Position numbers and translations under genes: made by a program. The notes under the pieces are model-generated. The model was not told the DNA's origin and did no database searches. It was given only the letters and a program-made list of their open reading frames with translations. From assembly GCF_003851045.1 (NCBI RefSeq), contig NZ_BFBX01000084.1, forward strand, positions 29,624 through 63,870: DNA of 34,247 nt. The letters are read 5' to 3'. The DNA is from Paenibacillus sp. 598K (GTDB lineage Bacteria; Bacillota; Bacilli; Paenibacillales; Paenibacillaceae). Position 1 is the first letter of the stretch. Each line of letters starts with the position of its first letter. Below, piece by piece: positions 16,201-23,385 of the stretch.

Positions 16201-17675
16201 GCATAGCTGTTGCCCGCCGCATCGCGGAACGCCTGATTGCCGATCTGGACATAATACGACGAGTTATTGACGAATTGGGTACTCGGCGAGATCGTAATCT
16301 TGTCCGTCCCGCCTCCGGTTACGAGATTCGACGTAACAGGGATCGAGGCGAAGATCGCATTATTTTGCTGGTTGCGAATGACGATCTGACCGGAGCCTGG
16401 ATAGACTGGCTCGCTGAACGTCATTTCCAGCTTGGCATTCAGACTCGTCTGCGTGCCGCTATTGTGCGCTACGGAGGGTGATAGCTTCGTGACCGTAGGC
16501 GGGATCGCATCCGTGCTAGGGAAGGTCGAGAAGTTCCACTGCGTTGCGTCTGTGATGCCCTGGAAGGCGACAGACGGGTTGCTCTGGCTCACGAACGTTC
16601 CCTGGTCTACAAGCACATAATAGGCCTGGTTGCTCGTCAGCGCCGTGCTGCTGATGCGGACGATACGAGCGTCGTTGGCATCGATCGTGACATACGGACT
16701 ATTCGCAACATTGTACTCTAAGAGCGTGCTGTTGTTGGATACGCGCTTGATCACGATCATGCCTCTGCCCTTGGCGACCGGGATGTCAAATGTCATCCGC
16801 AGCGTAATCTGCGCTCCTATGCCGCCCGCATCGTCGGGCGGGAACAAGGCCGGCATCGCCATCGGCGGCCCCGAGGTCTGGAACGTCCAGCCGTTCAGGC
16901 CGCTGTAGCTATTGCCAATGGCATCCCTGAACGCGCCAGCGCTCACCGAGACTCTGTAGCTGCTGCTGGGAGCCAGCGGCGTCGTTGGCGTAATCGTGAT
17001 CGTACTCGTGCCGCCGCCGCGTACATTGGTCGTTGTTACTCCGATCAGTTGAGTATCGATGACCGCGCCGTTCGTATTGAGCTGCTGCACCGTCACATTG
17101 CCGCTCGAGGCATAGACCGTCTCATCGAACTGCAGCTGAAGCTCGCCGCCCATCGCCAGGGTGCCGCCCGGTTCAGGAGTCCGACCGATGAGCGTAGGGG
17201 CCGTCTGGTCAGCGCGCGTAACGGTAAAATTCCACGTCGTCGCATCCCAGATACCGGCATAGTTTTGACCGTTCGCATTGCGGAATGCGCCGGGATCGAT
17301 CAGCACATAATATTCTGTATTCAGCTGAAGGCTGCTGGAGGCTGGCGTGATCCGCACCTGGCGGCTGTCCGAGCCGATCGTCACCGCCGAGCTGGTCGCC
17401 ACCACGAACGTTTCGACGACGGCATTGTCCGAGACGCGTCGCAGCGTGACGGCTGCCGAGCCCGTCCCTTTAACGACCGCTTCGTCAAATTGCAGCTGCA
17501 GCGCCGCATTCGGCGACACATTCGTTGCATTGTCCGTCGGATAGGTCGCGAATAATAACGGGCCGTTGGGCCCCGCATGCACAATCGGAGCATATTCAGG
17601 CAAGCCGGGGACGATGACCTGGACGATCATCAAGGCTGCCAGGAGGATGGATATCATTTTGCAAGTCCGCAACAC
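13281..17675 (-). CDS. Giant surface protein: Ig-like repeats, SwmB repeats, C-terminal SLH domains
   Basis: This 1,464-residue exported protein starts with a signal peptide (about 1-35, ISILLAALMIVQVIVPGLP). Five Ig-like Big_5 units follow (about 36-630), each ending in a WNFTVT/WTFQTS/WRFTVT-like strand. Next come about four SwmB-type units (about 630-1030), with signatures such as ILTYNKELDPTSVPAPANFY and VTVSYS. A unique region spans about 1040-1280. Three SLH domains close the protein (about 1285-1335, 1345-1400, 1410-1460), with motifs VTRGEF, ITRQEM and ATRAQA. SLH domains bind pyruvylated wall polymer, so the protein should be displayed on the cell surface. I chose the GTG at 17675 because GGGGAG lies 10 bases upstream. 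A TTG at 17693 overlaps that site, and the first ATG would cut into the signal peptide. The role is probably structural or adhesive; no catalytic motif is visible. Confidence 0.9.
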   Translation of the reverse strand: MLRTCKMISILLAALMIVQVIVPGLPEYAPIVHAGPNGPLLFATYPTDNATNVSPNAALQLQFDEAVVKGTGSAAVTLRRVSDNAVVETFVVATSSAVTIGSDSRQVRITPASSSLQLNTEYYVLIDPGAFRNANGQNYAGIWDATTWNFTVTRADQTAPTLIGRTPEPGGTLAMGGELQLQFDETVYASSGNVTVQQLNTNGAVIDTQLIGVTTTNVRGGGTSTITITPTTPLAPSSSYRVSVSAGAFRDAIGNSYSGLNGWTFQTSGPPMAMPALFPPDDAGGIGAQITLRMTFDIPVAKGRGMIVIKRVSNNSTLLEYNVANSPYVTIDANDARIVRISSTALTSNQAYYVLVDQGTFVSQSNPSVAFQGITDATQWNFSTFPSTDAIPPTVTKLSPSVAHNSGTQTSLNAKLEMTFSEPVYPGSGQIVIRNQQNNAIFASIPVTSNLVTGGGTDKITISPSTQFVNNSSYYVQIGNQAFRDAAGNSYAGIPDTDRTTWRFTVTQDTSQPQLVALTPDNGATEVPRTGKLIATFNKPIELGNGSIRIRAAGSGTAPAVQPVASIDPDDNRRLILTVLPSDPMIANTAYYVEMQQGAVRDIPGNDFGGILNEYRWTFRTVTSDTAAPTLSKSEMTGGTRIILTYNKELDPTSVPAPANFYVTVSGSARAVTAVAVQGTTVTLTLQSGVVFGQEVKVSYSRGTSPIRDLSGNSAAALNGTVISNTQQTTLPRPVSGTVSGSLVTITFSDSLASLSSLGVSQFSVYSGSSYRSISTVSTSGTQLFITLSSPITDGQAVAVNYSIGSYPLRDISGNAVQAFNSFGVRNVLDTTPPALQSISAAGTRVILSYNEALNPGSVPTAANYSVLVAGVGRTVTGVEISGSQVLLTLSSAVASGQTVVVSYLGGYPQLADLAGNAAAPFSNQSAGSVSSDNTQITGASVQGQTLTLAFPYTLHTAYVPSSTQFYVRISNVVHTVTGVSISGSTVNLTLHRSVATGEPVSVSYTPTGTQLQSTGGVIIAAFTDYPVGNQSSWTGSVSLPSDFEPSDRGGLNMKLTVATTTSGLSPAARVAQRYTISGDRLSAAYTAVRNGSSSTPRVQFTVPSSELAAIVAVPMSHLEAAGKSTPGAIFAVLYKETTYEIPVASLDFQEMQQLVGAAGHLLIVIEPNSTTESTALMSAISRSRAQVMVSPMSFQLSASAGGIDKPITSFLGYITRTAKTSVQLDPLKTAAVWLDPETSMLSYVPTMVTNTGGSSTIAYKHKGNSAYAIVNGLQSYNDLNNHWGRNDILMLVNKFVADGRTTTTFDPNVPVTRGEFAAFIARGLGLSGDKSAATRFSDVNGATVMAAYIGAVSKAGIVEGNPDGTFKPDQSITRQEMAAMMIRAAGVADVRITIPQTSVAYLSRFKDAGTIAPWAREDMARAVEAGIINGMTADTISPRSDATRAQAVVMIKRLLGYISFMNV

Positions 17676-17801
17676 TTCAGCTTCACTCCCCAAAATTGTC
17701 AGTCGTACATATATCTTCGGTCAATACCGACTGGAAGTTTAGGGATGCGACAAAATGGCGCGGGGGTAAAGGAGCGGATGGGGAAAATTCAGGTCAAAAT
17801 T

Positions 17802-17834
17802 AAGAAAAGCTCTGCGGTGTGCAGAGCTTTTCTT
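17802..17834 (-). terminator. Intrinsic terminator of the 145-residue secreted protein gene
   Basis: AAGAAAAGCTCTGC (17802-17815) pairs perfectly with GCAGAGCTTTTCTT (17821-17834) around a 5-base loop. On the minus strand it is followed by AATTTT. It lies 5 bases after the stop codon. Confidence 0.85.
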
Positions 17835-17838
17835 AGAG

Positions 17839-18276
17839 TTAGATTGTTTCATTAGCAATTACTGTCAAATTATACAAATCCATTGTTGGATCTGAGGCGC
17901 TGATCTTTAAGTAAAAGGACTCTCCAGGCAAAAGACGAATATTGTTAAAGGAAAGGAAGGTTAAACCGTTTGCCCTAAACAGACCGGATTCAAAGCCACT
18001 AACGTACTTGAAGCTTCCTTCTAAACTGTACGAAGCATTGGGCGCCGTTACACTAGCGTACAGGGACTTCGGCGTTGAGGTATTATTCGTATAGACATAC
18101 CAATCAGCATCGCTTGAGTCCGAGATATAAAGCTGCCTGTCATCAAACGGCAACGGGAACAGCATCCCGGCTGTCTCCTTGCTATCATAGATACCATGTG
18201 CTCCGAAAGCGGATTGACCGAATGCCATCATGCAGATCATAGCAACAGCGACAATGAATAGTTTTTTGAACTTCAT
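17839..18276 (-). CDS. Small secreted protein of unknown function
   Basis: The 145-residue product begins with a classical signal peptide (MKFKKLFIVAVAMICMMAFG, likely cut after SAFGA). The mature part of about 115 residues looks like a single beta-sandwich: LYISDSSDADWYVYTNNTS, SLEGSFKYVSGFESG and LLPGESFYLKISASDPTMDL. This layout resembles the bacterial pre-peptidase C-terminal (PPC) type of domain, but the match is by eye only. The ATG at 18276 has GGAGG 8 bases before it; a TTG at 18294 overlaps the site and is rejected. It is a single gene with its own terminator. A weak promoter (TTGTAG, 16 bases, TAATAC) can be seen about 20 bases upstream of the ribosome site. Base composition is lower in GC than its neighbours, which may mean recent acquisition. 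Confidence 0.75.
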   Translation of the reverse strand: MKFKKLFIVAVAMICMMAFGQSAFGAHGIYDSKETAGMLFPLPFDDRQLYISDSSDADWYVYTNNTSTPKSLYASVTAPNASYSLEGSFKYVSGFESGLFRANGLTFLSFNNIRLLPGESFYLKISASDPTMDLYNLTVIANETI

Positions 18277-18463
18277 CAATTGTCCCTCCAACAAATGGTA
18301 TTAGATGCTGGCCAGCTATCTACAACCAATATTACCATATCACACCACATATGGGCATGGGACCAAGCTATCAAAATATTACACCATCTGATAGATTTAC
18401 GAGGCATTCCGTCGAAAAAAGTCGAATTATAAGCAAATCAGATGCTAATGAGGGGCACACTAT

Positions 18464-18490
18464 AAAAACCGCCCGGCAATGCCGGACGGC
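18464..18490 (-). terminator. metK terminator
   Basis: On the minus strand CCGTCCGGC (18489-18481) pairs with GCCGGGCGG (18477-18469) around ATT, followed by TTTTTATAG. It lies 24 bases past the metK stop. Confidence 0.9.
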
Positions 18491-18513
18491 TTGAGTATTT
18501 CTATGAGAAGGAC

Positions 18514-19716
18514 TTAAGCCAAAGCGTCAGCTTTCAGCTTATCTGCTTTGTCCACGCGCTCCCAAGGCAGATCGATATCGGTACGGCCGAAGTGACCGTA
18601 AGCGGCAGTCTGGCTATAAATCGGACGACGCAGGTCCAGCATGCGGATGATGCCGGCAGGACGCAGATCGAAGTTATTGCGAATCACTTCCACCAGCTTC
18701 TCCTCGTCTACCTTGCCTGTGCCATACGTGTCGACATTAATCGAGACCGGGTTAGCTACGCCAATCGCATAAGCCAGTTGAATCTCGCACTTGTCAGCGA
18801 GTCCGGCTGCAACGAGGTTCTTGGCCACGTAGCGAGCCGCGTAAGCCGCGGAACGGTCAACCTTTGTCGGATCCTTGCCGGAGAATGCGCCGCCGCCATG
18901 GCGAGCATAGCCGCCGTAGGTGTCGACGATAATTTTACGGCCAGTCAAACCAGCATCGCCTTGCGGTCCGCCGATGACGAAGCGGCCAGTCGGGTTGATG
19001 TAGTACTTCGTATCCGCATCGAGCCATTCTTGAGGCACGACAGGGGCGATGACATGCTCGCGGATGTCGCTCTGGATCTGCTCCAGCGATACTTCTTCGG
19101 CATGTTGGGTCGATACGACGATCGCGTCGACGCGGACTGGCTTGCCATCCTGATACTCGATGGTGACTTGAGTCTTGCCGTCGGGACGCAGATAGTCCAA
19201 CGTACCGTTCTTGCGAACCTCGGACAGACGACGCGAGATCCGGTGCGACAGCGCGATCGGCAGCGGCATCAGCTCTGGTGTCTCATTCGTTGCGAAGCCA
19301 AACATCAGGCCCTGGTCGCCTGCGCCGATGTCCTCGTTCTCCTCGCGAATGTTTTTACCTTCACGGGTTTCGATCGCAGCATTTACGCCTTGAGCAATAT
19401 CGGCCGATTGCTCATTAAGCGACGTCAGTACCGCACAAGTGTTGTAGTCAAAGCCGTATTTCGCACGCGTGTAGCCAATATCCTTGACCGTACGGCGCAC
19501 GATCGCTGGAATATCCACATAGTCCGCACGGCTGCTGATCTCGCCAATGACCAGCACTAGGCCAGTGGCTACCGAGACTTCGCATGCAACACGCGCATAA
19601 GGATCTACCTCAAGAAATGCATCCAGCACCGCATCCGAGATCTGGTCGCAGATCTTGTCTGGGTGCCCTTCTGTAACCGATTCTGATGTAAATAAATGAC
19701 GTCCTTTAATCGACAT
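18514..19716 (-). CDS. metK: S-adenosylmethionine synthetase
   Basis: The 400-residue enzyme joins methionine and ATP to make S-adenosylmethionine. It shows [17 protein letters not shown] (His and ATP site) near the N-terminus, signature [16 protein letters not shown] (about 120-135), and [19 protein letters not shown] (about 265-285). Length and order are those of the whole family. I chose the ATG at 19716 because TAGGAGG lies 9 bases upstream; a TTG three codons earlier is too close to that site. It is a single gene with its own sigma-A promoter (19848-19820) and terminator. A second intrinsic terminator lies inside the leader (19795-19762), which suggests premature termination control. No S-box sequence is seen in the roughly 100-base leader. 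Confidence 0.97.
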   Translation of the reverse strand: MSIKGRHLFTSESVTEGHPDKICDQISDAVLDAFLEVDPYARVACEVSVATGLVLVIGEISSRADYVDIPAIVRRTVKDIGYTRAKYGFDYNTCAVLTSLNEQSADIAQGVNAAIETREGKNIREENEDIGAGDQGLMFGFATNETPELMPLPIALSHRISRRLSEVRKNGTLDYLRPDGKTQVTIEYQDGKPVRVDAIVVSTQHAEEVSLEQIQSDIREHVIAPVVPQEWLDADTKYYINPTGRFVIGGPQGDAGLTGRKIIVDTYGGYARHGGGAFSGKDPTKVDRSAAYAARYVAKNLVAAGLADKCEIQLAYAIGVANPVSINVDTYGTGKVDEEKLVEVIRNNFDLRPAGIIRMLDLRRPIYSQTAAYGHFGRTDIDLPWERVDKADKLKADALA

Positions 19717-19761
19717 CCGTATCAACCTCCTAAAAGCTTCATATGACGTAAGTCCATATTC

Positions 19762-19795
19762 AAAAAACGAACCTTTTCCATGGGCGGAAAAGGTT
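19762..19795 (-). terminator. Intrinsic terminator inside the metK leader (possible attenuator)
   Basis: On the minus strand AACCTTTTCC (19795-19786) pairs perfectly with GGAAAAGGTT (19779-19770) around a 6-base loop, followed by CGTTTTTTG. It lies downstream of the metK promoter and upstream of the metK ribosome site. It may also end the spore-protein transcript. The first AACC can alternatively pair with the GGTT just upstream (GGTTCACAACC), giving a small competing hairpin. Confidence 0.8.
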
Positions 19796-19819
19796 GTGAA
19801 CCAACACTTCTAGGACAGT

Positions 19820-19848
19820 ATGATACCGGATATGTCGCTATCTGTCAA
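19820..19848 (-). promoter_or_regulatory. Sigma-A promoter of metK
   Basis: TTGACA (19848-19843), a 17-base spacer and TATCAT (19825-19820) give a near-consensus vegetative promoter. The -35 overlaps the last codon and stop of the spore-protein gene. The transcript would start near 19813, leaving a leader of about 97 bases. Confidence 0.85.
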
Positions 19849-20147
19849 TGTGAGTCCCTTAACACTTGCTCAGCTTGGGCAATCAGCCTACGCGTAATTC
19901 CGCCGCCTACCGCGCCAGCCTCGCGAGTGGCCAGATGCGACCAGGATTCCTTGGCGTGATACGCGCCTTGACCGCCTGTCACTGACCCAAGCTCGCCAGC
20001 AAACTCGGTATCCAGTCCTTCTCCTGACGGTTGGGAGCGGTAGCCGCTACCGACCTGTAAACCTAACTCTGCAGCGACCTCATACTTCATCTGGTACAAT
20101 GCTTGCTTGCTCGCCGGAACGACAATTTTGTTGCTGCGCTTGGACAT
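19845..20147 (-). CDS. Alpha/beta-type small acid-soluble spore protein, long variant
   Basis: Two conserved halves of the alpha/beta SASP family are present: VPASKQALYQMKYEVAAELG (about 10-29) and ATREAGAVGGGITRRLIAQA (about 73-92). These proteins coat and protect DNA in dormant spores and are degraded at germination. KYEVAAE corresponds to the germination-protease site (usually K/T-x-EIA). At 100 residues it is longer than the usual 60-75, because about 40 residues lie between the halves, including a second TEFAGELG stretch similar to a protease site. I chose the ATG at 20147 because GGAGG lies 8 bases upstream; the longer frame to 20204 has no site. A CATACTA element upstream fits the forespore sigma-G -10. 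Confidence 0.9.
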   Translation of the reverse strand: MSKRSNKIVVPASKQALYQMKYEVAAELGLQVGSGYRSQPSGEGLDTEFAGELGSVTGGQGAYHAKESWSHLATREAGAVGGGITRRLIAQAEQVLRDSH

Positions 20148-20176
20148 GAACTGCACCTCCATCGGTTTGATGCATA

Positions 20177-20183
20177 TAGTATG
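20177..20183 (-). promoter_or_regulatory. Sigma-G -10 element of the spore-protein gene
   Basis: CATACTA on the minus strand matches the sigma-G -10 consensus and lies about 30 bases before the start codon, as expected for a SASP gene. The -35 region at 17-18 bases does not clearly match, so the call rests on the -10 and on the gene's identity. Confidence 0.5.
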
Positions 20184-20255
20184 TGGAGGCGAAACCCCGG
20201 CCAAGCGTATAACATCTTGTTAACTCGGGGAAATTTAGTTAGTACAGACATGCCC

Positions 20256-20756
20256 TTATTTTAATGTATACCCGCCGGATACAAGCACTACGAGCTGATT
20301 TTTATTGACCGTAGGATCAGGGGAAATCCCCCGACCATCTCTCGGGAACAGCAGCAGATGGTTTTTGGGCACCGCTTGACCATTCTTGATGTCCTTGCCG
20401 TCTGTGACGTCCGAGATACCGTCGACATCCTGGCTATACGCCAGTGCCATTCCTGCACGTACGACAAACTGGGCACCCTGTTCAGCAATCAACGTCTGGC
20501 CGATCTTCACCGTCACGACCTCTACCTGAGGGCTCACGGTACCTGGAGCCGTCGGAGGCGGCGTCGTGCCGCCCCCTTGCCCCAACGCTGCAGCGATCTG
20601 CTCATCGACATAGCTCTTCGTCACGACCGGGTCCTGCGTCGAGCCGGGCTTCAGGGCATTGCCCTCGGCCTGTGTCGACCACACCGAGCCGAGTACGATA
20701 CCCGTCCCCAGGATCGTCACCGCCGCTCCTATTTTGACGAGGGAGGTTTTGTTCAT
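20256..20756 (-). CDS. Exported protein of unknown function, coupled to the 837-residue protein
   Basis: The 166-residue protein has an N-terminal hydrophobic helix (SLVKIGAAVTILGTGIVLGS) that is a signal peptide or anchor. A short helical stretch follows (PVVTKSYVDEQIAAALG), then a Gly/Pro/Thr linker (GQGGGTTPPPTAPGT), then a compact domain of about 90 residues (VEVVTVKIGQTLIAEQGAQF, AGMALAYSQDVDG, LLLFPRDGRG, QLVVLVSGGY). The SYVDEQI segment is often seen before coiled coils in Paenibacillus surface proteins. I do not recognise the family. The ATG overlaps the stop of the upstream 837-residue gene by four bases, so the two are translated together and probably act together outside the membrane. 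GGAGGAGG lies 8 to 9 bases upstream. Confidence 0.75.
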   Translation of the reverse strand: MNKTSLVKIGAAVTILGTGIVLGSVWSTQAEGNALKPGSTQDPVVTKSYVDEQIAAALGQGGGTTPPPTAPGTVSPQVEVVTVKIGQTLIAEQGAQFVVRAGMALAYSQDVDGISDVTDGKDIKNGQAVPKNHLLLFPRDGRGISPDPTVNKNQLVVLVSGGYTLK

Positions 20757-23266
20757 TGTTCGACGCCTCCTCCACTTTCAGGAGCTGGGGCTGGAGCTAC
20801 AGTGAATTGGTTGAACTTCTTGGACGCCAACAGTCTCCGGTGACCCTCGTATTGCTCGTAAATATTAATCGTGTAGCCGTTCGTAATGACTCGGCTAATA
20901 TTTTGTCCGGTAAAGGTTAAGGAATGTGTCTGATTCTCGCCCTTTTTCAACGCTTCTTCGCCTTGCAGCGCAACCTTTTGTTCATAATGGTTGGTTCCTT
21001 CAACCACTTCGAACAACAACTCGCGCGAAACTGGGCTGCTCTCGTACGCTTCAGAATCGCTCAGGTTATACGTCAGATCCAGCTTCAATGCAGAGTTACC
21101 TGTAATGCCTGCATTTGTCTTCGTCAACGAGAAAACATATGGGTTAAGCTCAAGGTCAAGGAAGTCATTTTTAACCGAGTAGGTGTTATCAGGCAGTTCG
21201 TAGAAAGCGCCTTGCATCCAGCCATCCGGCTTATCCTCACCCGTGGTTGGCTTGCCGGCTGTGACAGCCTCGCCAACGATGAACTCCAATTCCTTTCGAT
21301 CAAAGGATTTAGGCACCTTCGCCGATGCTATGACGAGCGCTTCGCCTGTTGGACTAATCTGATCCTTGACTGGCGTAATCTGCGCTTCGACCACTTGTCC
21401 GCTCTTCGTCCGAAAGAAGCCTTGCAGCGTCGGCAATTGAGCGAACCGGCTTTCATTGTTTTTATAACTGAATTCCACATAAAACAATTTGGATGTGCGT
21501 CCTTCAAACTCATACGTCGAATGGAATTTGAGGCTTGCATTTCGACTAAATGAAGTCACGGTGTATGGCTTGTCGATATTATATCTAGGCGTTTTAGGTG
21601 CAGAGTTGACCGTAAATTGCGTCAAGGTTTTCACCTGATCCTCTTTAATCGGTTCGCTAAGTGTAATATCGAGCTTTTCCATAGTGGACGTGTACGGGAT
21701 TTTCGTCGAAATGACGTAGCTAGCTCTGTCTTCCAGAGGAAGCGTCATTTTACTATCCAGTCTCATAAACGAGATGGCCTCTTTACTCAGCTCAGCGCCA
21801 TTCCACTTGACCGACGGCTGGATTTGAGGCAGGACCTGGTCTTTCGTTCCTTTATTTTCGACTGAGACATAGATGTTGACGATATCCTGATCACCCCACG
21901 GCAACCGCTCGATCGCATCGACTCCATACACATAAGTTCCTCTAGCATCGCGATACGTTTTTCGAGTCAGACTGCTAGTATCCGTCTGGATGCCTGGCAG
22001 CTTGAGAGCAGCCAGTACATAACCTGCCGATTTATTTTCCTCTGCCGGTTGATGGACGAGTAAGGTCCAACCGCCCTCAACCTTTGCAGGTACATTCGCT
22101 TGCAGCGTTACTTCTTGCGTCAAGTTAGGTGCTAACACCAGATCCTCGGCTGGCAATGCCACGGGATAACGCTCCCCTTTGGCGCTTTGCAGCTCAAGCT
22201 TATATTTCGGCAGCGTGACCGATTTGGTCCCTTTATTGACCCATTTTACTGTCATGACGAGCTTGTCCTGCTGGTCCCCAGTCTCGGCATAGATTTCAGA
22301 GATCGATTGCTCTACCCGTTCTCCATCAATCGTCAGCACTTTGGATTTATCAGAAGGCGTGACGAATGAAGTGGTTTTGCTCCAAGGAATTTTGTACATC
22401 GCAAGCGGACGCTCAAACTTCTCTTCGCCCTCTTGTTGGATGACATACAGTTGGGCTCCGGCAAGGTCAACATTGGAACGGACACTTCCCGCAAGGACCA
22501 GATCCTTGCCGTCTCCCGGCTCCAGCTTGGCATCGGCAGCGTAATCAGGCGTTAGCTTCACCATATACCCCAGCTTGGTTCTTAGATAAAATTGATATTG
22601 CGCCAGCTCCTTGCTCATCAGACCGATATTCTCAAGTCGATACGTCACTTGGAACTGGGTCTGATCCCCCAGCTTAAAGGTTGTGCTAGGTCTAACATAG
22701 GACTGCAGTTTCTCGGTGCCTTGACGTAAAACATAGCTATAATGCTCAGGCACAGTATTCGCATAATTGGCCGGTACATTAACAGAGCCAATCGCCCGCT
22801 CATAGTTGCTGGCGTTCAGATCCCATTTGATGACTCGGAAACGGAGATCGGCATAATTCAGCTTAGGGTTAACCGACGCATAGAATTTAAACTCTTCCGT
22901 CGATTGTGAAGCGACTTTGCCATTTTTCTTGTTGGTCGGATTGGCCGTTAGCTTATATTTGACATTGATTCCGTAGAGATCAACCCAATAATCGAGGAAA
23001 TCTATCTCCCGCTTGTCGCCGTTATGAACAGCCGCTGTGAAGTGCACGATTTTCTCGCCGTTTTTGTATTGAAAATAGACGTCCTTCAGTTGTATGTAGC
23101 TATTCGATGAGATCATAAACGTTTTCAGCTTCACGCCTGGAAAAGCCTTCAGCTTCTGCTGGTCTTGCGCGTACACGACAGACACCCCGCCCAATTGAAC
23201 GATAGGCGCTGCAAGCAAACTGACAGCCAGCACGGTCGTGCAAGCCACCTTCATTACCTTCTTCAT
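20753..23266 (-). CDS. Large exported repeat protein of unknown function under ECF control
   Basis: The 837-residue protein has a signal peptide (about 1-33, ending SVVYA). The mature part consists of about five similar beta-rich units of 120-150 residues, each carrying a short N-G signature after a strand: AAVHNGDKREIDF (about 79), YRLENIGLMSKEL (about 209), KWVNKGTKSVTLP (about 345), VSVENKGTKDQVLP (about 469) and FSYKNNESRFAQLP (about 598). This is the pattern of FxLYD/DUF4352-like extracellular sandwich domains, but the family is not certain. No catalytic motif or wall-binding domain is visible, and the C-terminus is Pro/Gly-rich (APAPAPESGGG). It is the first gene of a two-gene operon with the 166-residue protein, preceded by TGAAAC-16-CGTCTAA, a textbook ECF promoter. 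Confidence 0.8.
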   Translation of the reverse strand: MKKVMKVACTTVLAVSLLAAPIVQLGGVSVVYAQDQQKLKAFPGVKLKTFMISSNSYIQLKDVYFQYKNGEKIVHFTAAVHNGDKREIDFLDYWVDLYGINVKYKLTANPTNKKNGKVASQSTEEFKFYASVNPKLNYADLRFRVIKWDLNASNYERAIGSVNVPANYANTVPEHYSYVLRQGTEKLQSYVRPSTTFKLGDQTQFQVTYRLENIGLMSKELAQYQFYLRTKLGYMVKLTPDYAADAKLEPGDGKDLVLAGSVRSNVDLAGAQLYVIQQEGEEKFERPLAMYKIPWSKTTSFVTPSDKSKVLTIDGERVEQSISEIYAETGDQQDKLVMTVKWVNKGTKSVTLPKYKLELQSAKGERYPVALPAEDLVLAPNLTQEVTLQANVPAKVEGGWTLLVHQPAEENKSAGYVLAALKLPGIQTDTSSLTRKTYRDARGTYVYGVDAIERLPWGDQDIVNIYVSVENKGTKDQVLPQIQPSVKWNGAELSKEAISFMRLDSKMTLPLEDRASYVISTKIPYTSTMEKLDITLSEPIKEDQVKTLTQFTVNSAPKTPRYNIDKPYTVTSFSRNASLKFHSTYEFEGRTSKLFYVEFSYKNNESRFAQLPTLQGFFRTKSGQVVEAQITPVKDQISPTGEALVIASAKVPKSFDRKELEFIVGEAVTAGKPTTGEDKPDGWMQGAFYELPDNTYSVKNDFLDLELNPYVFSLTKTNAGITGNSALKLDLTYNLSDSEAYESSPVSRELLFEVVEGTNHYEQKVALQGEEALKKGENQTHSLTFTGQNISRVITNGYTINIYEQYEGHRRLLASKKFNQFTVAPAPAPESGGGVEQ

Positions 23267-23301
23267 TCCCTAAATTCCCCCCTGCATAGGCTTCTGTATA
23301 G

Positions 23302-23330
23302 TTAGACGAGTAACTCTACGAAAAGTTTCA
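23302..23330 (-). promoter_or_regulatory. ECF-type promoter
   Basis: On the minus strand TGAAAC (23330-23325) and CGTCTAA (23308-23302) are separated by exactly 16 bases. This is the promoter form used by Bacillus ECF sigma factors such as SigW, SigX and SigM. The transcript would start near 23297, about 30 bases before the ATG at 23266. Confidence 0.75.
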
Positions 23331-23344
23331 GTTTGCACGCAAAT

Positions 23345-23373
23345 AAAAAGAAGCCCGGCTAGGCCGGGCTTCT
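23345..23373 (-). terminator. Terminator of the S-layer gene
   Basis: AGAAGCCCGGC (23349-23359) pairs perfectly with GCCGGGCTTCT (23363-23373) around a 3-base loop, and on the minus strand it is followed by TTTTATTT. It starts 13 bases past the S-layer stop. Confidence 0.92.
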
Positions 23374-23385
23374 TTGGGGTGGAGA

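Noticed and set aside
17699..17735. CAGTCG...CGACTG inverted repeat upstream of the 1,464-residue SLH gene as an operator.
   Set aside because: Arms are only 6 bases and compete with another small hairpin (TCGGT/ACCGA); not distinguishable from chance.
17577..17855. Plus-strand 92-residue frame across the start of the SLH gene and the gap after it.
   Set aside because: It spans the signal-peptide region of the minus-strand SLH gene and a terminator, and has no ribosome site or domain.
19717..19819. SAM-I (S-box) riboswitch in front of metK.
   Set aside because: None of the S-box core sequence is visible and only about 20 bases lie between the expected start and the terminator hairpin.
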